Shown here: positions 52,406-61,556 of the stretch, in pieces
How positions within the stretch are numbered: the first letter of the stretch is position 1
How the letters are laid out: each line of letters begins with the position of its first letter
Source of the DNA: Caulobacter sp048541825
GTDB taxonomy: Bacteria; Pseudomonadota; Alphaproteobacteria; Caulobacterales; Caulobacteraceae
Reading direction: 5' to 3'
DNA length: 64,000 bases
Assembly (NCBI RefSeq): GCF_048541825.1
Contig: NZ_CP183332.1
Coordinates: 620,001 to 684,000 of the forward strand
Notes under the pieces: model-generated
Databases searched by the model: none
Seen by the model: the letters and a program-made list of their open reading frames with translations, nothing else
What the model was told of the DNA's origin: nothing
Made by a program: the position numbers and the translations under genes

Positions 52406-53739
52406 GCGTGGTCACTCTCAAGGATACTGCCCAGGTGTCCGAAGGAATCGTCGAGGCTGGTGGCCTCGTCCTTGTCCTGGCTTAGGAACTCTTCGATCGC
52501 CGGATTGAGGCGGATGGCGCGATCGACAACGGGATCGGCCCCGGCGCGATAAGCGCCGATGCGGATCAGTTCTTCCATATTGGCATAGGCGGCCATCACC
52601 TGGCGGGCGCCTTTGACGATCATCCGCTCATGGTCGTACTGGCAGCCGGGCATGGTCCGGCTGATCGATTTGAGCACATTGATCGCCGGGAAGCGGCCGC
52701 GCTCGGCAATAGCGCGTTCCATGACGATGTGGCCGTCCAGGATACCGCGTGTGGCGTCGGCGATGGGCTCGTTGTGGTCGTCGCCGTCCACCAGCACGGT
52801 GAACAGGGCGGTGATCGGCGCTGCCGTACTGCCGTCGGGACGGATCGGGCCAGGCCCGGCGCGCTCCAGAAGCTTGGGCAGTTCGGTGAAGACGGTGGGC
52901 GTATAGCCCTTGGTCGTCGGCGGCTCACCGGCAGCCAGGCCGATCTCGCGCTGGGCCATGGCGAAGCGGGTCACCGAGTCCATCAGGCACAGCACTTCCA
53001 GATCCTGGTCGCGCAGGTACTCGCTGATCGACAGGGTCATGTAGGCGGCCTGGCGGCGGGTCAGGGCCGGCTCGTCCGAGGTGGCGACCACGACGATGGC
53101 GCGCTTGAGGCCTTCCTCGCCGAGGGTCTCCTCGATGAACTCGCGCACCTCCCGGCCCCGTTCGCCGATCAGGCCGACGACCACGGCGTCGCAGGTGGCT
53201 TCCTTGGCCAGCATCGACAGCAGCACTGACTTGCCGACGCCCGAGCCGGCGAAGATGCCCAGGCGCTGGCCGCGGCAGGTGGTGGTGAAGACGTTCATCG
53301 ACCGCACGCCCAGGTCAATGCGCTCGCCGACCCGGCCGCGGGCATGGGCGGGTGGGGGCGCGGCCTTGAGCGGGTAGGGCACCTCGCCCTGCGGCAGTGG
53401 GCCAAGCCCGTCGATAGGCTCGCCAAAGGCGTTGATGATGCGGCCCAGCCACGCCTTGGTCGGCCGCACGGTGGCGCCTTCGGGCATGATGCGGATCTCG
53501 GCGCCGGGGGCCACGCCCTCGACGGGACCGAAGGGCATCAGCAGGGCGCGGGTTTCGCGGAAGCCGACGACCTCGGCCGGCAGGACGGGCAGGCCCAGCC
53601 GGTCAATCTCGACCCGGGCCCCGACCGCCAGACGCGTCAGACCGCCGCGGGCCTCGATCAGGAGGCCATTCACGGCGGCGACGCGACCGGAAATGGTCAG
53701 CGGGTCGATACGTTCAATGGCGGCGATCAGGCTACGCAA
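52402..53739 (-). CDS. fliI: Flagellum-specific export ATPase FliI
   Basis: FliI energises flagellar protein export and resembles F1-ATPase beta. The 445-residue protein has Walker A GIFAGSGVGKSVLLSML near 163, Walker B VLCLMDSVTRFA near 250, and the VFTELPKLLERAG segment of the family. The start is a TTG at 53739, seven bases after GAGAG. There is no ATG that preserves the conserved N-terminus RSLIAAIERIDPLTISGRV. First gene of fliI-fliJ, divergent from ctrA. Confidence 0.95.
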   Translation of the reverse strand: MRSLIAAIERIDPLTISGRVAAVNGLLIEARGGLTRLAVGARVEIDRLGLPVLPAEVVGFRETRALLMPFGPVEGVAPGAEIRIMPEGATVRPTKAWLGRIINAFGEPIDGLGPLPQGEVPYPLKAAPPPAHARGRVGERIDLGVRSMNVFTTTCRGQRLGIFAGSGVGKSVLLSMLAKEATCDAVVVGLIGERGREVREFIEETLGEEGLKRAIVVVATSDEPALTRRQAAYMTLSISEYLRDQDLEVLCLMDSVTRFAMAQREIGLAAGEPPTTKGYTPTVFTELPKLLERAGPGPIRPDGSTAAPITALFTVLVDGDDHNEPIADATRGILDGHIVMERAIAERGRFPAINVLKSISRTMPGCQYDHERMIVKGARQVMAAYANMEELIRIGAYRAGADPVVDRAIRLNPAIEEFLSQDKDEATSLDDSFGHLGSILESDHA

Positions 53740-54123
53740 ATCAGCTCTCGGCAGTGAGGCTCCATCCTCGACCGACAGCGTTAACCACCTGTGAAATTAG
53801 GGATGCGCTGGGGGCAGGTTGGCGATGAAAAACGCTGCGATCGCTGCGTTGAAGATGTGGTGGAACGCCGCACGGTCAAAGTCGGGGTCGCTGGCGTACG
53901 GCACTGGCAGATCTGTCTGGGTGGAAAGTCCCCCGAATGTCACAGGACGTCGGAATGCAGCTCTGCCGGCTGTCTCCAGAAGTCTGGCATCCTGACCCGC
54001 GACAGGCCGCCGCGGCGACGTCGGAAAGCCCTCGAAAATCTTAGCGACAGAACGCCGCAATGGCGCCGCAACGGCTAATGGCGCCGCATCCCTGCCTCGG
54101 GGTCAGCCCTAGGAGAGATAACC

Positions 54124-54183
54124 GTGAAGGGGCAGGGTTTTAGCGATTTCGCGGTGCGGGAGAATCCGCTTTGGCGGGCTTGA
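54124..54183 (+). CDS. Possible 19-aa leader or small ORF upstream of ctrA
   Basis: GTG at 54124 follows AGGAGAGA at good spacing and opens a 19-codon frame (MKGQGFSDFAVRENPLWRA if GTG is read as Met) ending in TGA at 54181-54183. The first GANTC site lies inside it. The size is too small to judge by composition. It may be a chance frame. Confidence 0.25.
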   Translation: MKGQGFSDFAVRENPLWRA

Positions 54184-54237
54184 AAGTCATCCCCGACGAA
54201 TTTGCGCTGCGACTCAGCGACCGCTTGCACCCGATTC
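54162..54237. promoter_or_regulatory. Three GANTC (CcrM) methylation sites upstream of ctrA
   Basis: GAATC at 54162-54166, GACTC at 54211-54215 and GATTC at 54233-54237, three in 76 bp. In C. crescentus the methylation state of a GANTC site in the ctrA P1 promoter, read by GcrA, times ctrA transcription after replication fork passage. Which of the three overlaps the -35 here was not determined. Confidence 0.65.
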
Positions 54238-54247
54238 GCAAATCAGA

Positions 54248-54325
54248 TTAACCATTCTGCCAACAGGATCATTCACCATTAACCAGTCTTAAATTAACTC
54301 GCCGCACAGTGCAGGCAGGGTTAAT
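54248..54325. promoter_or_regulatory. Cluster of CtrA half-sites before ctrA
   Basis: TTAAC at 54248, 54279 and 54294, TTAA at 54289 and TTAAT at 54321 make five half-sites in 78 bp. The pair at 54279 and 54289 has a 6-bp spacer. They sit 56-133 bp before the ctrA start, as expected for autoregulation of P1 and P2. Confidence 0.65.
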
Positions 54326-54380
54326 CAGGCGGCTTCCGCCAAGACGTCGAATAACGCCACCGAGTGGCGTGGAGGGGCTC

Positions 54381-55076
<696 letters not shown>

Positions 55077-55108
55077 TCGGCGCACCGCTTCTTTTCGAAC
55101 AAGCAAAG

Positions 55109-55140
55109 CGCTCGCCCCAAAGGCGGGCGTTTTTCTTTTT
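55109..55140 (+). terminator. Intrinsic terminator of ctrA
   Basis: CGCTCGCC (55109-55116) pairs with GGCGGGCG (55122-55129), one G-U pair, 5-nt loop, followed by TTTTTCTTTTT. This is a strong Rho-independent terminator 33 bp after the ctrA stop. Confidence 0.92.
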
Positions 55141-55324
55141 ACAATCACAGGCTTGGACCCTGGTGGGCCGGGCCTTTCAACCTCCTCCGTGACAAAGCGA
55201 CCGAAGCACAGAATAGTGCTTGCCGCTGGAAAGGCTCACCGCCATGTTCCGGCGCAGCGTTTGCTGGGGGTTATCCAGCCGTGTCATTTTGACCTTGCGC
55301 GGCATCGAAACCGACGGGGGACCG

Positions 55325-56707
55325 ATGCAAGAATTTGATCCGCGACGCCCGACCCTTCGCCTGGCGCCCCGGCTGTTCACCGCCGTCGCCGGCCTGGCCG
55401 CTCTGGGCCTGGGTTGGAAGCTGACGGCTGCGGACGTCCCGACTCCCGTCAAGGCCGCGCTCGATCCGGCCGCCCTGGTCGCTCTGCAGCATATCGCTTT
55501 CGCCAGCGCCGAGGCCCAGCCCGGCTTCGATCGTCCCCAAAGCATCCCCGTCAAGGTGCGTCCCGGCGAGACGCTCGAAAATGCCGTCGAGCGCGCCGGC
55601 GTCGCCCCGGAAGAAGCCCGTCAGGTGGTCGCTGCCCTGCATGGCGCGATCGACACCGTCAACATCAAGGCCGGCATGGCCTTCGAAGCCGCCATCGCCC
55701 AGCGCCGTAGTGGTCGTGGTGGTGGCGTGGCTGGCCCCGCTCGCCTGATCGGCCTGTCGATGCGCACCAGCCCGTCCTCGACCCTGACCGTTTCGCGCAC
55801 CTTCGACGGCGCCCTGAAGCTGCGTGAGCTGGAGGAAAAGGTCACCGAGGAGACCAAGGTCGCCTGCGGTGAGATGAACGGCTCGTTCTATGAAAGCGTC
55901 GCCAATGTGGGTGGCACCCCCCGGGTGATCAGCGACGCGGCCAAGCTGTTCTCGCACAAGATCGATTTTTCGCGGGACATCCACGAAGGCGACAAGTTCT
56001 GCCTGGTGTTCGACCGCAAGGTCACCGAGAGCGGCCGCACCATCGAGGCCGGCGATCTGGAGTATGCCGAGGTCAAGGGCCAGCGCTTCTACGGCTTCGA
56101 GCGCGACGGCAAGTCTCAGTTCTTTGACGAGACGGGCAAGAACATCAAAGGCTTCCTGCTGCGGACCCCGGTCGATGGCGCGCGCATCACCTCGACCTTC
56201 GGCGCGCGCCGCCACCCGGTCTTGGGCTTCAACCGCGCCCACAAGGGCGTCGACTTCGGCGCCGGCACCGGCACCCCGATCCTGGCGGCCGGCGACGGCG
56301 TCGTGGTCGAGGCCCGCCGCTGGAGCGGCTATGGCAACTGGCTGCGCATCCGTCACGCCGGCAAGTGGGACACCGGCTATGCCCACATCTCGCGTTATGC
56401 CCCGGGCATCAAGGCCGGTATGCGCGTTCGCCAGGGTCAGGTCGTGGCCTATGTCGGCTCGACCGGCATGTCGACCGGACCCCACCTGCACTACGAAGTC
56501 TGGCTGAACGGCCAGCGGGTCAATCCGATCGGGGCCAAGGTGCCGCAGGGCACCATCCTGAGCGGCGGAGAGCTGGCGTCGTTCAAGGCCAAGAAGTCGC
56601 GCATCGACCGCATGCTGGCCGACGGCGGGTCAGTCGCCGCCAGTGAGGACACCCCCAAGCTGGCCCTGGCCGAACTGAAGACCGAAGCCGCGCCGAAACT
56701 GCGCTAG
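55325..56707 (+). CDS. Membrane-anchored M23 (LytM) peptidase
   Basis: A 460-residue protein: short cytoplasmic N-terminus, one hydrophobic segment (about residues 17-36, FTAVAGLAALGLGWKL), a region with LysM/OapA-like sequence (IPVKVRPGETLENAVERAGV), then the M23 domain with zinc ligands in NRAHKGVDFGAGTGTPI and GPHLHYEVWLNG. It should cleave peptidoglycan cross-links or act as an activator of an amidase, in the periplasm. ATG 55325 follows GGGGGA. It lies downstream of ctrA but behind its terminator. Confidence 0.9.
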   Translation: MQEFDPRRPTLRLAPRLFTAVAGLAALGLGWKLTAADVPTPVKAALDPAALVALQHIAFASAEAQPGFDRPQSIPVKVRPGETLENAVERAGVAPEEARQVVAALHGAIDTVNIKAGMAFEAAIAQRRSGRGGGVAGPARLIGLSMRTSPSSTLTVSRTFDGALKLRELEEKVTEETKVACGEMNGSFYESVANVGGTPRVISDAAKLFSHKIDFSRDIHEGDKFCLVFDRKVTESGRTIEAGDLEYAEVKGQRFYGFERDGKSQFFDETGKNIKGFLLRTPVDGARITSTFGARRHPVLGFNRAHKGVDFGAGTGTPILAAGDGVVVEARRWSGYGNWLRIRHAGKWDTGYAHISRYAPGIKAGMRVRQGQVVAYVGSTGMSTGPHLHYEVWLNGQRVNPIGAKVPQGTILSGGELASFKAKKSRIDRMLADGGSVAASEDTPKLALAELKTEAAPKLR

Positions 56708-56826
56708 ACACCGTTGCGGCGGTGAGTTGATCCAGGTCATTCGCGCTGCCCGGCCCACAGACCATGCTGACGCGGTCGCGGGGCCTGTCTAGGGCCGCCG
56801 TGCAGCCAGATTCCCGAAGAGAGCTC

Positions 56827-57297
56827 ATGACCGGTCCAGCCAAGCCGCGCGTCAATCCCGCCCTGAGGCTTGCGCTGATCCGGCGCATTCACAGCTGGCT
56901 GGGCCTGTTCATTGCGCCCAGCGTGGTGTTCTTCGCACTGACTGGGGCCTACCAGCTCTATGGCCTGCACGAGACCCAGCCCGGCTATCAGTCTGCCCCG
57001 CTGTTCGAAAAGCTGGGCCGCGTTCACATGAAGCAGGCCTTCGAAGCCAAGCCCAAGCGGGCGGCCGAGCCGGCCAAGCCGAAGGCGGCGGGTCCTGCGG
57101 CGCCCGCCCAAGCCGAGAAGAAAACCAAGGTCTCGGTGGCGATCCTCAGGGCGATCTTCCTTATTGTCGCCATCGGCCTGGCGACGTCCACGATCCTCGG
57201 CGTCTGGATGGCCCAGGCCTATGGACGTGACAAGCGCACGGGCTGGATCCTGCTGGCGGCGGGGGCCGTCCTGCCGATCCTTCTGCTGGCGCTTTAG
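56827..57297 (+). CDS. PepSY-associated transmembrane protein
   Basis: A 156-residue protein with an N-terminal helix after RRIHSWLGLFIAPSVVFFALTG-type sequence, the hallmark start of PepSY-TM proteins. A lysine/alanine/proline-rich linker (residues about 75-100) follows, then two C-terminal helices (VAILRAIFLIVAIGLATSTI, WILLAAGAVLPILLLAL). The periplasmic PepSY domain itself is very short. GAAGAGAG precedes the ATG. Its stop overlaps the convergent phospholipase stop by 4 bp. Role unknown. Confidence 0.75.
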   Translation: MTGPAKPRVNPALRLALIRRIHSWLGLFIAPSVVFFALTGAYQLYGLHETQPGYQSAPLFEKLGRVHMKQAFEAKPKRAAEPAKPKAAGPAAPAQAEKKTKVSVAILRAIFLIVAIGLATSTILGVWMAQAYGRDKRTGWILLAAGAVLPILLLAL

Positions 57298-59408
57298 CTT
57301 GACTGATCCATCAGCGCCGCGCCGGCCATCAGCGGGTCGGTGAACGAGTCCGCGCCGCTTTCCAGCCGTCCGGCCAGGCGTCGCAGATAGCCGGCTTCAT
57401 CCTCGATCCGCGCCGAGAGGTCGTACCAGCCGCCGGTCGACTTCAGCGGCCAGACGCGCTTGGCGGCCTGGCCGGGCTTAAGCGTGATCCGCCACGCCGG
57501 ACCGGCGGGCTTGGGCGTGACCACCATGCGGCGGGGCGTTGGGCCGTCGTTGCGCAGGGTCAGGGTCAGGGCGCGGCTAGAAGCCTCAGACGCGACCTCG
57601 ACCACGGGCTCGCTCTGGGGCGCGGCGCCGATCAGGTGACGGTGGAAGCCGTTGGGACCCAGGATCCACAGGTCATAGGCGCCGGTCGGCCAGGCGTCCT
57701 CCAGGCGCTTGCCCGGCTCGATCGTGTAGCGGCGCGGCGGCTGGTCCAGCCGCAGGCGGTCATAGACATGCAGCACGGCGGCGGCCTTGCCGGCATTGGC
57801 GAACCGCAGGACGACGGCGCCGTCTCGTGCGCCTTCGGCGACCTCGAGGCTGTAGGGCAGGGCGCGCGACAGGCGCGGTCCCGCCGCCTGCTGCGGCACC
57901 AGCGGCAGGAGTGGGGTCGGCGGCGTGGTGCGTCCGGGCAGGGCCCCCGCGCGACGGGCGTCTTCCAGGGTCTTGGGCAGGTCGGCCACGAAGGGCTTGG
58001 TGTTGGGGGTGCGGAAGTCGAAGGCGCTGGTCAGGTCGCCGCACACCGCGCGCCGCCAGGGCGAGATGTTGGGCTCCATCACCCCGAACCGCGTTTCCAG
58101 CAACCGGATCACCGAGGTGTGGTCGAACACCTGGCTGTTGATCCAGCCGCCCCGGCTCCAGGGCGAGATCACGTACATCGGCACGCGCGGACCCAGGCCA
58201 TAGGGGCGGCCCATCAGGTCGTCGCGCTCGTCCTTGGCCTCGGTGGGGTTGCGCACCTGGTGGTAGTCGGCCGAGGTGTCGACCGTCGAGCCGCCCAGCA
58301 CCGCGCCCGGCCGGGCCGGATCGCGCGACGGCGGCGAAGGCGGCGGCACGTGGTCGAAGAAGCCGTCGTTCTCGTCGAACATCACCAGCAGCACCGTCCG
58401 CGCCCAGACCTTGGGATTGGCGGTCAGGGCGTCCAGCACCCGGGCGGTGTAGTCGGCGCCCTGGGCCGGGCTGGACGGGCCGGGATGCTCGGAATCGGCG
58501 GCGGGGGCGACGAGGTAGGAGACCTGCGGCAGGGTCCCGTTCAGCACATCCTCGCGCAGGCCGTCCAGCTTGCGGGTCGACAGGCCCAGCGCCGCCAGAC
58601 GCGGATCGGCGCCGGGCGCCTTGGCGTGGCTGTCGCGGAAGCTCTGGAACCCGGCCATCGGGTTGTCGGTGAAGTTGTCGTCCATGTCTTGATAGACGCG
58701 CCAGGTGATCCCGGCGGCCAGCAGGCGCTCGGCATAGGTGCTCCAGCGATAGCCCTCGGCCGCTCCGCCCTTGGTGGCCAGCTCGTCGTGCGAATTGGAA
58801 ATCGAGGGGCCGCCCAGCTTGCCGGCCGGATCATTGGTCCCGCCCCACAGGAACAGGCGGTTGGTGTTGGTGCCGGTCTGGGTGGCGCAGTGATAGGCGT
58901 CGCAGAGGGTGAAGGCGTCGGCCAGGGCGTACTGGAACGGAATGTCCTCGCGCCGGTAATAGCCCATGGCGTGGGCGTGCTTGCTTTCCGGCCAGCGGTC
59001 CATGCGGCCCTGGTCCCAGGCATATTGAGCGTCGGGCCAGCTGTGGGGCGTGCCCTCGACCCGCATATGGGCGAAGGTCTGGGCGCTGTTCAGCGGGAAG
59101 GGCGCGATCAGCGGCGGGCCTTCGGCGGATTTCCCGTTGGCCTGGCTCCAGACGGTCTTGCCCGTGCGGCCCGGGATATCGGCGACCGGGATCGGAAAGC
59201 GGTCGGCAAAGCCGCGCACGCCGTTCAGGCCGCCGAAATAGTGATCGAACGAGCGGTTCTCCTGCATCAGGATCACCACGTGCTCGACATCGTCCAGGGT
59301 CCCGCGCCGCACGTCGGCGTCGATAGCCAGCGCCCGGGCGATGGCCGGCGGCGCGCTCAGCGCCCCGACCGCCGATAACATCAGGTGGCGGCGGTCGATC
59401 GCGCTCAC
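57294..59408 (-). CDS. Exported phospholipase C, phosphocholine-specific type
   Basis: A 704-residue non-zinc phospholipase C/acid phosphatase superfamily enzyme. It has a Tat signal (SAIDRRHLMLSAVGALS), the metal/nucleophile region VILMQENRSFDHYFGG, then WDQGRMDRWPESKHAHAMGYY, VMFDENDGFFDHVPPPSPPS, and GLGPRVPMYVISPWSRGGWI. Two small C-terminal DUF756 domains follow (residues about 505-595 and 600-690). It hydrolyses phosphatidylcholine or sphingomyelin outside the cytoplasm. Secretion through Tat is expected for the family. Confidence 0.93.
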   Translation of the reverse strand: MSAIDRRHLMLSAVGALSAPPAIARALAIDADVRRGTLDDVEHVVILMQENRSFDHYFGGLNGVRGFADRFPIPVADIPGRTGKTVWSQANGKSAEGPPLIAPFPLNSAQTFAHMRVEGTPHSWPDAQYAWDQGRMDRWPESKHAHAMGYYRREDIPFQYALADAFTLCDAYHCATQTGTNTNRLFLWGGTNDPAGKLGGPSISNSHDELATKGGAAEGYRWSTYAERLLAAGITWRVYQDMDDNFTDNPMAGFQSFRDSHAKAPGADPRLAALGLSTRKLDGLREDVLNGTLPQVSYLVAPAADSEHPGPSSPAQGADYTARVLDALTANPKVWARTVLLVMFDENDGFFDHVPPPSPPSRDPARPGAVLGGSTVDTSADYHQVRNPTEAKDERDDLMGRPYGLGPRVPMYVISPWSRGGWINSQVFDHTSVIRLLETRFGVMEPNISPWRRAVCGDLTSAFDFRTPNTKPFVADLPKTLEDARRAGALPGRTTPPTPLLPLVPQQAAGPRLSRALPYSLEVAEGARDGAVVLRFANAGKAAAVLHVYDRLRLDQPPRRYTIEPGKRLEDAWPTGAYDLWILGPNGFHRHLIGAAPQSEPVVEVASEASSRALTLTLRNDGPTPRRMVVTPKPAGPAWRITLKPGQAAKRVWPLKSTGGWYDLSARIEDEAGYLRRLAGRLESGADSFTDPLMAGAALMDQSS

Positions 59409-59489
59409 GGGAAACCTCGTTCAGTTTGGTCTGGACCAGATACCGTCCCCGTATGGCGTTGGCGTGACAGTCGGCCCTGCCGTGAGCCC

Positions 59490-60809
59490 CTAGTCGACCC
59501 CGGCCACGGCCAGCAGGGCGGCCAGACCGACCTGCATGCCCTTCAGGCTTTCGCCCTTCTCGATGTCGATCCATTCGTCCAGGGCGTGGGCCCGGCCGGC
59601 CTTGCCGCCCGAACCGATGGTCACGGCGGGGATGCCTAGGCTCATGGGAATATTGGAGTCGGTCGAGGAGGCGCCGTGCTCGGGCTTGAAGCCAAAGGCG
59701 GTGACGGCTGCCGCCGTCAGGCCCACGATCGCCTGCTCGGCCGGGGTCTTGCCCGCCGGACGCTCGCCGATCACCCTGGGGTCATAGCTGATCTTGCCAA
59801 ACCGGGTGGACCGCGCCGCGTTCTCGGCCGCCGTCGCGCTGTCGAGAATGCCGATCAGGGTCTTGTCCAGCTTGGCCAGCTCGTCAGCACTTTCCGAGCG
59901 CATGTCGAACTCCATGAACACCTCGTGCGGGATCGAATTGACCGAGGTGCCGCCGCCGGTGACGCTGGCCGAATAGGTGGTCTTGGGATCCTTGGGCGTT
60001 TCGACCGCGTACAGATCGACCACGGTCTTGGCCATGGCCGTCATCGGATTGACGGTGCCGAAGGCCCCGTAGCTGTGGCCGCCCGGACCCTTGAAGGTGA
60101 CGTGGTAACGCTTGGAGCCGGTGCCGGCGTCGACGATGCGCGAGGGGTCGGAGCCATCCATCGAGAAGAAGGCGGTGATCCGGCCCTTGAAGGCGCTCTT
60201 GTTGAACAGATAGCGCACGCCGCGCAGGTCGCCCGGACCTTCCTCGCCCACATTGCCGACGAACAGGATGTCGCTTTTGGTCTTGATGCCGGCCGCGTCC
60301 ATGGCCCGCACATAGGCCAGCAGGGTGGCCAGGCCGCGAGTGTCGTCGCCGATGCCGGGGGCCATCAGCCGGGTCCCCTCGCGCTTGACCTTCACGTCGG
60401 TGCCTTCAGGGAAGACGGTGTCGAGGTGGGCGGCGATGACCACGAACGGACCCTTGCCCTTGGTCGCCGTGCCGGGCCGCACGCCCATCACATTGCCCTC
60501 GGCGTCCATCGTCACATCGCTCAGGCCATGGGCCTTGAGCATCTCCAGATAGGCCTTGGCGCGGGCCTCTTCCTTGAAGGGCGGGGCGGGGATCTCGGTC
60601 AGGGTGATGACGTCTGCGATGGTGCGGTCAAAGTCGGCGTCCAGCTTTTCGGCCGCCTTCTTGAAGGGCTTTGAGGCCACGATCCTGCCCACAGTTGCGG
60701 CGTGATCGGTCTTTGCCCGGCCGGACGGGGCGGCGGCGAGCGCCGGCGTGGAGAGCAGCACTGCGCCCAGAGCGATTAGCGAGGCGGAGCGGCGAAGGGT
60801 GTTGGTCAT
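59490..60809 (-). CDS. Exported M20-family metallopeptidase (peptidase T-like)
   Basis: A 439-residue protein with a signal peptide (NTLRRSASLIALGAVLLSTP, cleavage after ALAAA). M20 zinc ligands are visible: AAHLDTVFPEG, GIGDDTRGLATLL, VGEEGPGDLRG, SMDGSDPSRI and the last histidine in GRAHALDEWIDI. A dimerisation domain with GPGGHSYGAFG lies between. It probably removes N-terminal residues from short peptides in the periplasm. ATG 60809 starts the signal peptide. The open frame upstream to 61277 is a chance extension through the structured intergenic region. Confidence 0.9.
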   Translation of the reverse strand: MTNTLRRSASLIALGAVLLSTPALAAAPSGRAKTDHAATVGRIVASKPFKKAAEKLDADFDRTIADVITLTEIPAPPFKEEARAKAYLEMLKAHGLSDVTMDAEGNVMGVRPGTATKGKGPFVVIAAHLDTVFPEGTDVKVKREGTRLMAPGIGDDTRGLATLLAYVRAMDAAGIKTKSDILFVGNVGEEGPGDLRGVRYLFNKSAFKGRITAFFSMDGSDPSRIVDAGTGSKRYHVTFKGPGGHSYGAFGTVNPMTAMAKTVVDLYAVETPKDPKTTYSASVTGGGTSVNSIPHEVFMEFDMRSESADELAKLDKTLIGILDSATAAENAARSTRFGKISYDPRVIGERPAGKTPAEQAIVGLTAAAVTAFGFKPEHGASSTDSNIPMSLGIPAVTIGSGGKAGRAHALDEWIDIEKGESLKGMQVGLAALLAVAGVD

Positions 60810-60902
60810 GCGGCGAGAATCCCTGACTGGCGGGGGCAGCCTAGGGGGAGCGCTGCGTGGTGTCATCCCGTGGACGCCCCGCGGACACAGGTTCGCAGCC
60901 TC

Positions 60903-61330
60903 GCCGGTATTCACCGGCAAGTGGGGAGGCGGCGGAGCGTCCGGGCCAGGCCCGGATGGGTTTGTAGTGGAGTACCGTTTCGGCCGTGGCCGGAGCGCTC
61001 CGCGCGGTTGTTGGTCAGGAGCATCGCCGGGCTGGCGGGGTTTTAACCCGCTCCGGTAGCTAGGCCCCTGGCGGGCGGAAGGGATAGCGACCCTTCCGGA
61101 CCGCGCGGGCGATTTCAGCCCGCGCCTGCAGCGCTCGCCGCCGTCACCGAAGGGCTGTCCCGCGACGCTGGAGCCCGGTCCGGAGCGCCCGCCTCCCCGA
61201 TGAGGGGCTAGCCACGCTCCGCCGACCAGACCCGAGCGGGTCCTTCGACAACGGTTTGGCGAGCACGACCCGCACAACCGCCCCCGCCACCCGTCAGGTC
61301 GCCAGCTGGACGGCCTCCCCAGTGGCGGGG
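60903..61330. repeat. Complex nested inverted-repeat element (possible structured RNA)
   Basis: This very GC-rich gene-free stretch is packed with complementary segments. Local hairpins: GCCGGT-ATTC-ACCGGC (60903-60918), TCCGGGC-CAG-GCCCGGA (60940-60956), GGAAGGG-N7-CCCTTCC (near 61077), GCGCGGGC/GCCCGCGC (near 61103-61127), CCCCGCCAC/GTGGCGGGG (near 61282-61330). Longer-range: GCGGAGCG (60932-60939) with 60996-61003, GGGGAGGCG (60923-60931) with 61190-61198, and GGCGGAGCGT (60931-60940) with 61213-61222. The last two and the first are partly alternatives. No known RNA family was recognised. Confidence 0.6.
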
Positions 61331-61556
61331 CGAGCGTGATTATGCGGGAGGTTTGCAGGGGGCTGCGTCGATTTTGGATCGTGACGCTGGGTTGGGGGGT
61401 TAGGGCGTTGATTTCGTTGGGGGCGAGGCGAGCTTATCCCCGTGCGGGCACGGGGATAAGCGCTCTTGAAACCCTCTCTCTTTGAGAGAGGGAGGGGTTC
61501 CGTGCGCGCACTGTTCCCCCAATCCCAATGGGTGCACTGTCGCCGAAACTGAAACC
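61331..61556. repeat. Gene-free stretch with two strong hairpins
   Basis: A 14-bp palindromic stem GCTTATCCCCGTGC with its complement spans 61433-61462 with only GG between. A 21-bp hairpin, 61472-61492 (CCCTCTCTC-TTT-GAGAGAGGG), follows. The latter recurs in inverted orientation at 63952-63972. No gene is seen here. The hairpins lie downstream of the TetR stop (61557). Confidence 0.75.

Larger units (their letters stand above)
53740..54380. promoter_or_regulatory. fliI / ctrA divergent control region
   Basis: This 641-bp gap holds no clear protein gene apart from one possible 19-codon frame (54124-54183). It carries a TTAAC near the fliI start (about 53780), a 12-bp direct repeat AATGGCGCCGCA (54059-54070 and 54077-54088), three GANTC sites and five TTAA half-sites close to ctrA, listed separately. 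It must contain the ctrA promoters. Confidence 0.75.

Noticed and set aside
53791..54078. Opposing frames of 95 and 87 codons between fliI and ctrA
   Set aside because: They overlap each other, have no plausible ribosome-binding sites and cover likely promoter DNA.
60810..61277. N-terminal extension of the M20 peptidase frame
   Set aside because: The signal peptide starts at 60809. The extension is Arg/Pro/Ser-rich translation of the hairpin element.
60903..61330. RNase P RNA, tmRNA or cobalamin riboswitch
   Set aside because: A GCCACTG-like string occurs on the minus strand near 61323, but the conserved RNase P core (GAGGAAAGTCC), tmRNA ends and the rest of the cobalamin box are absent.
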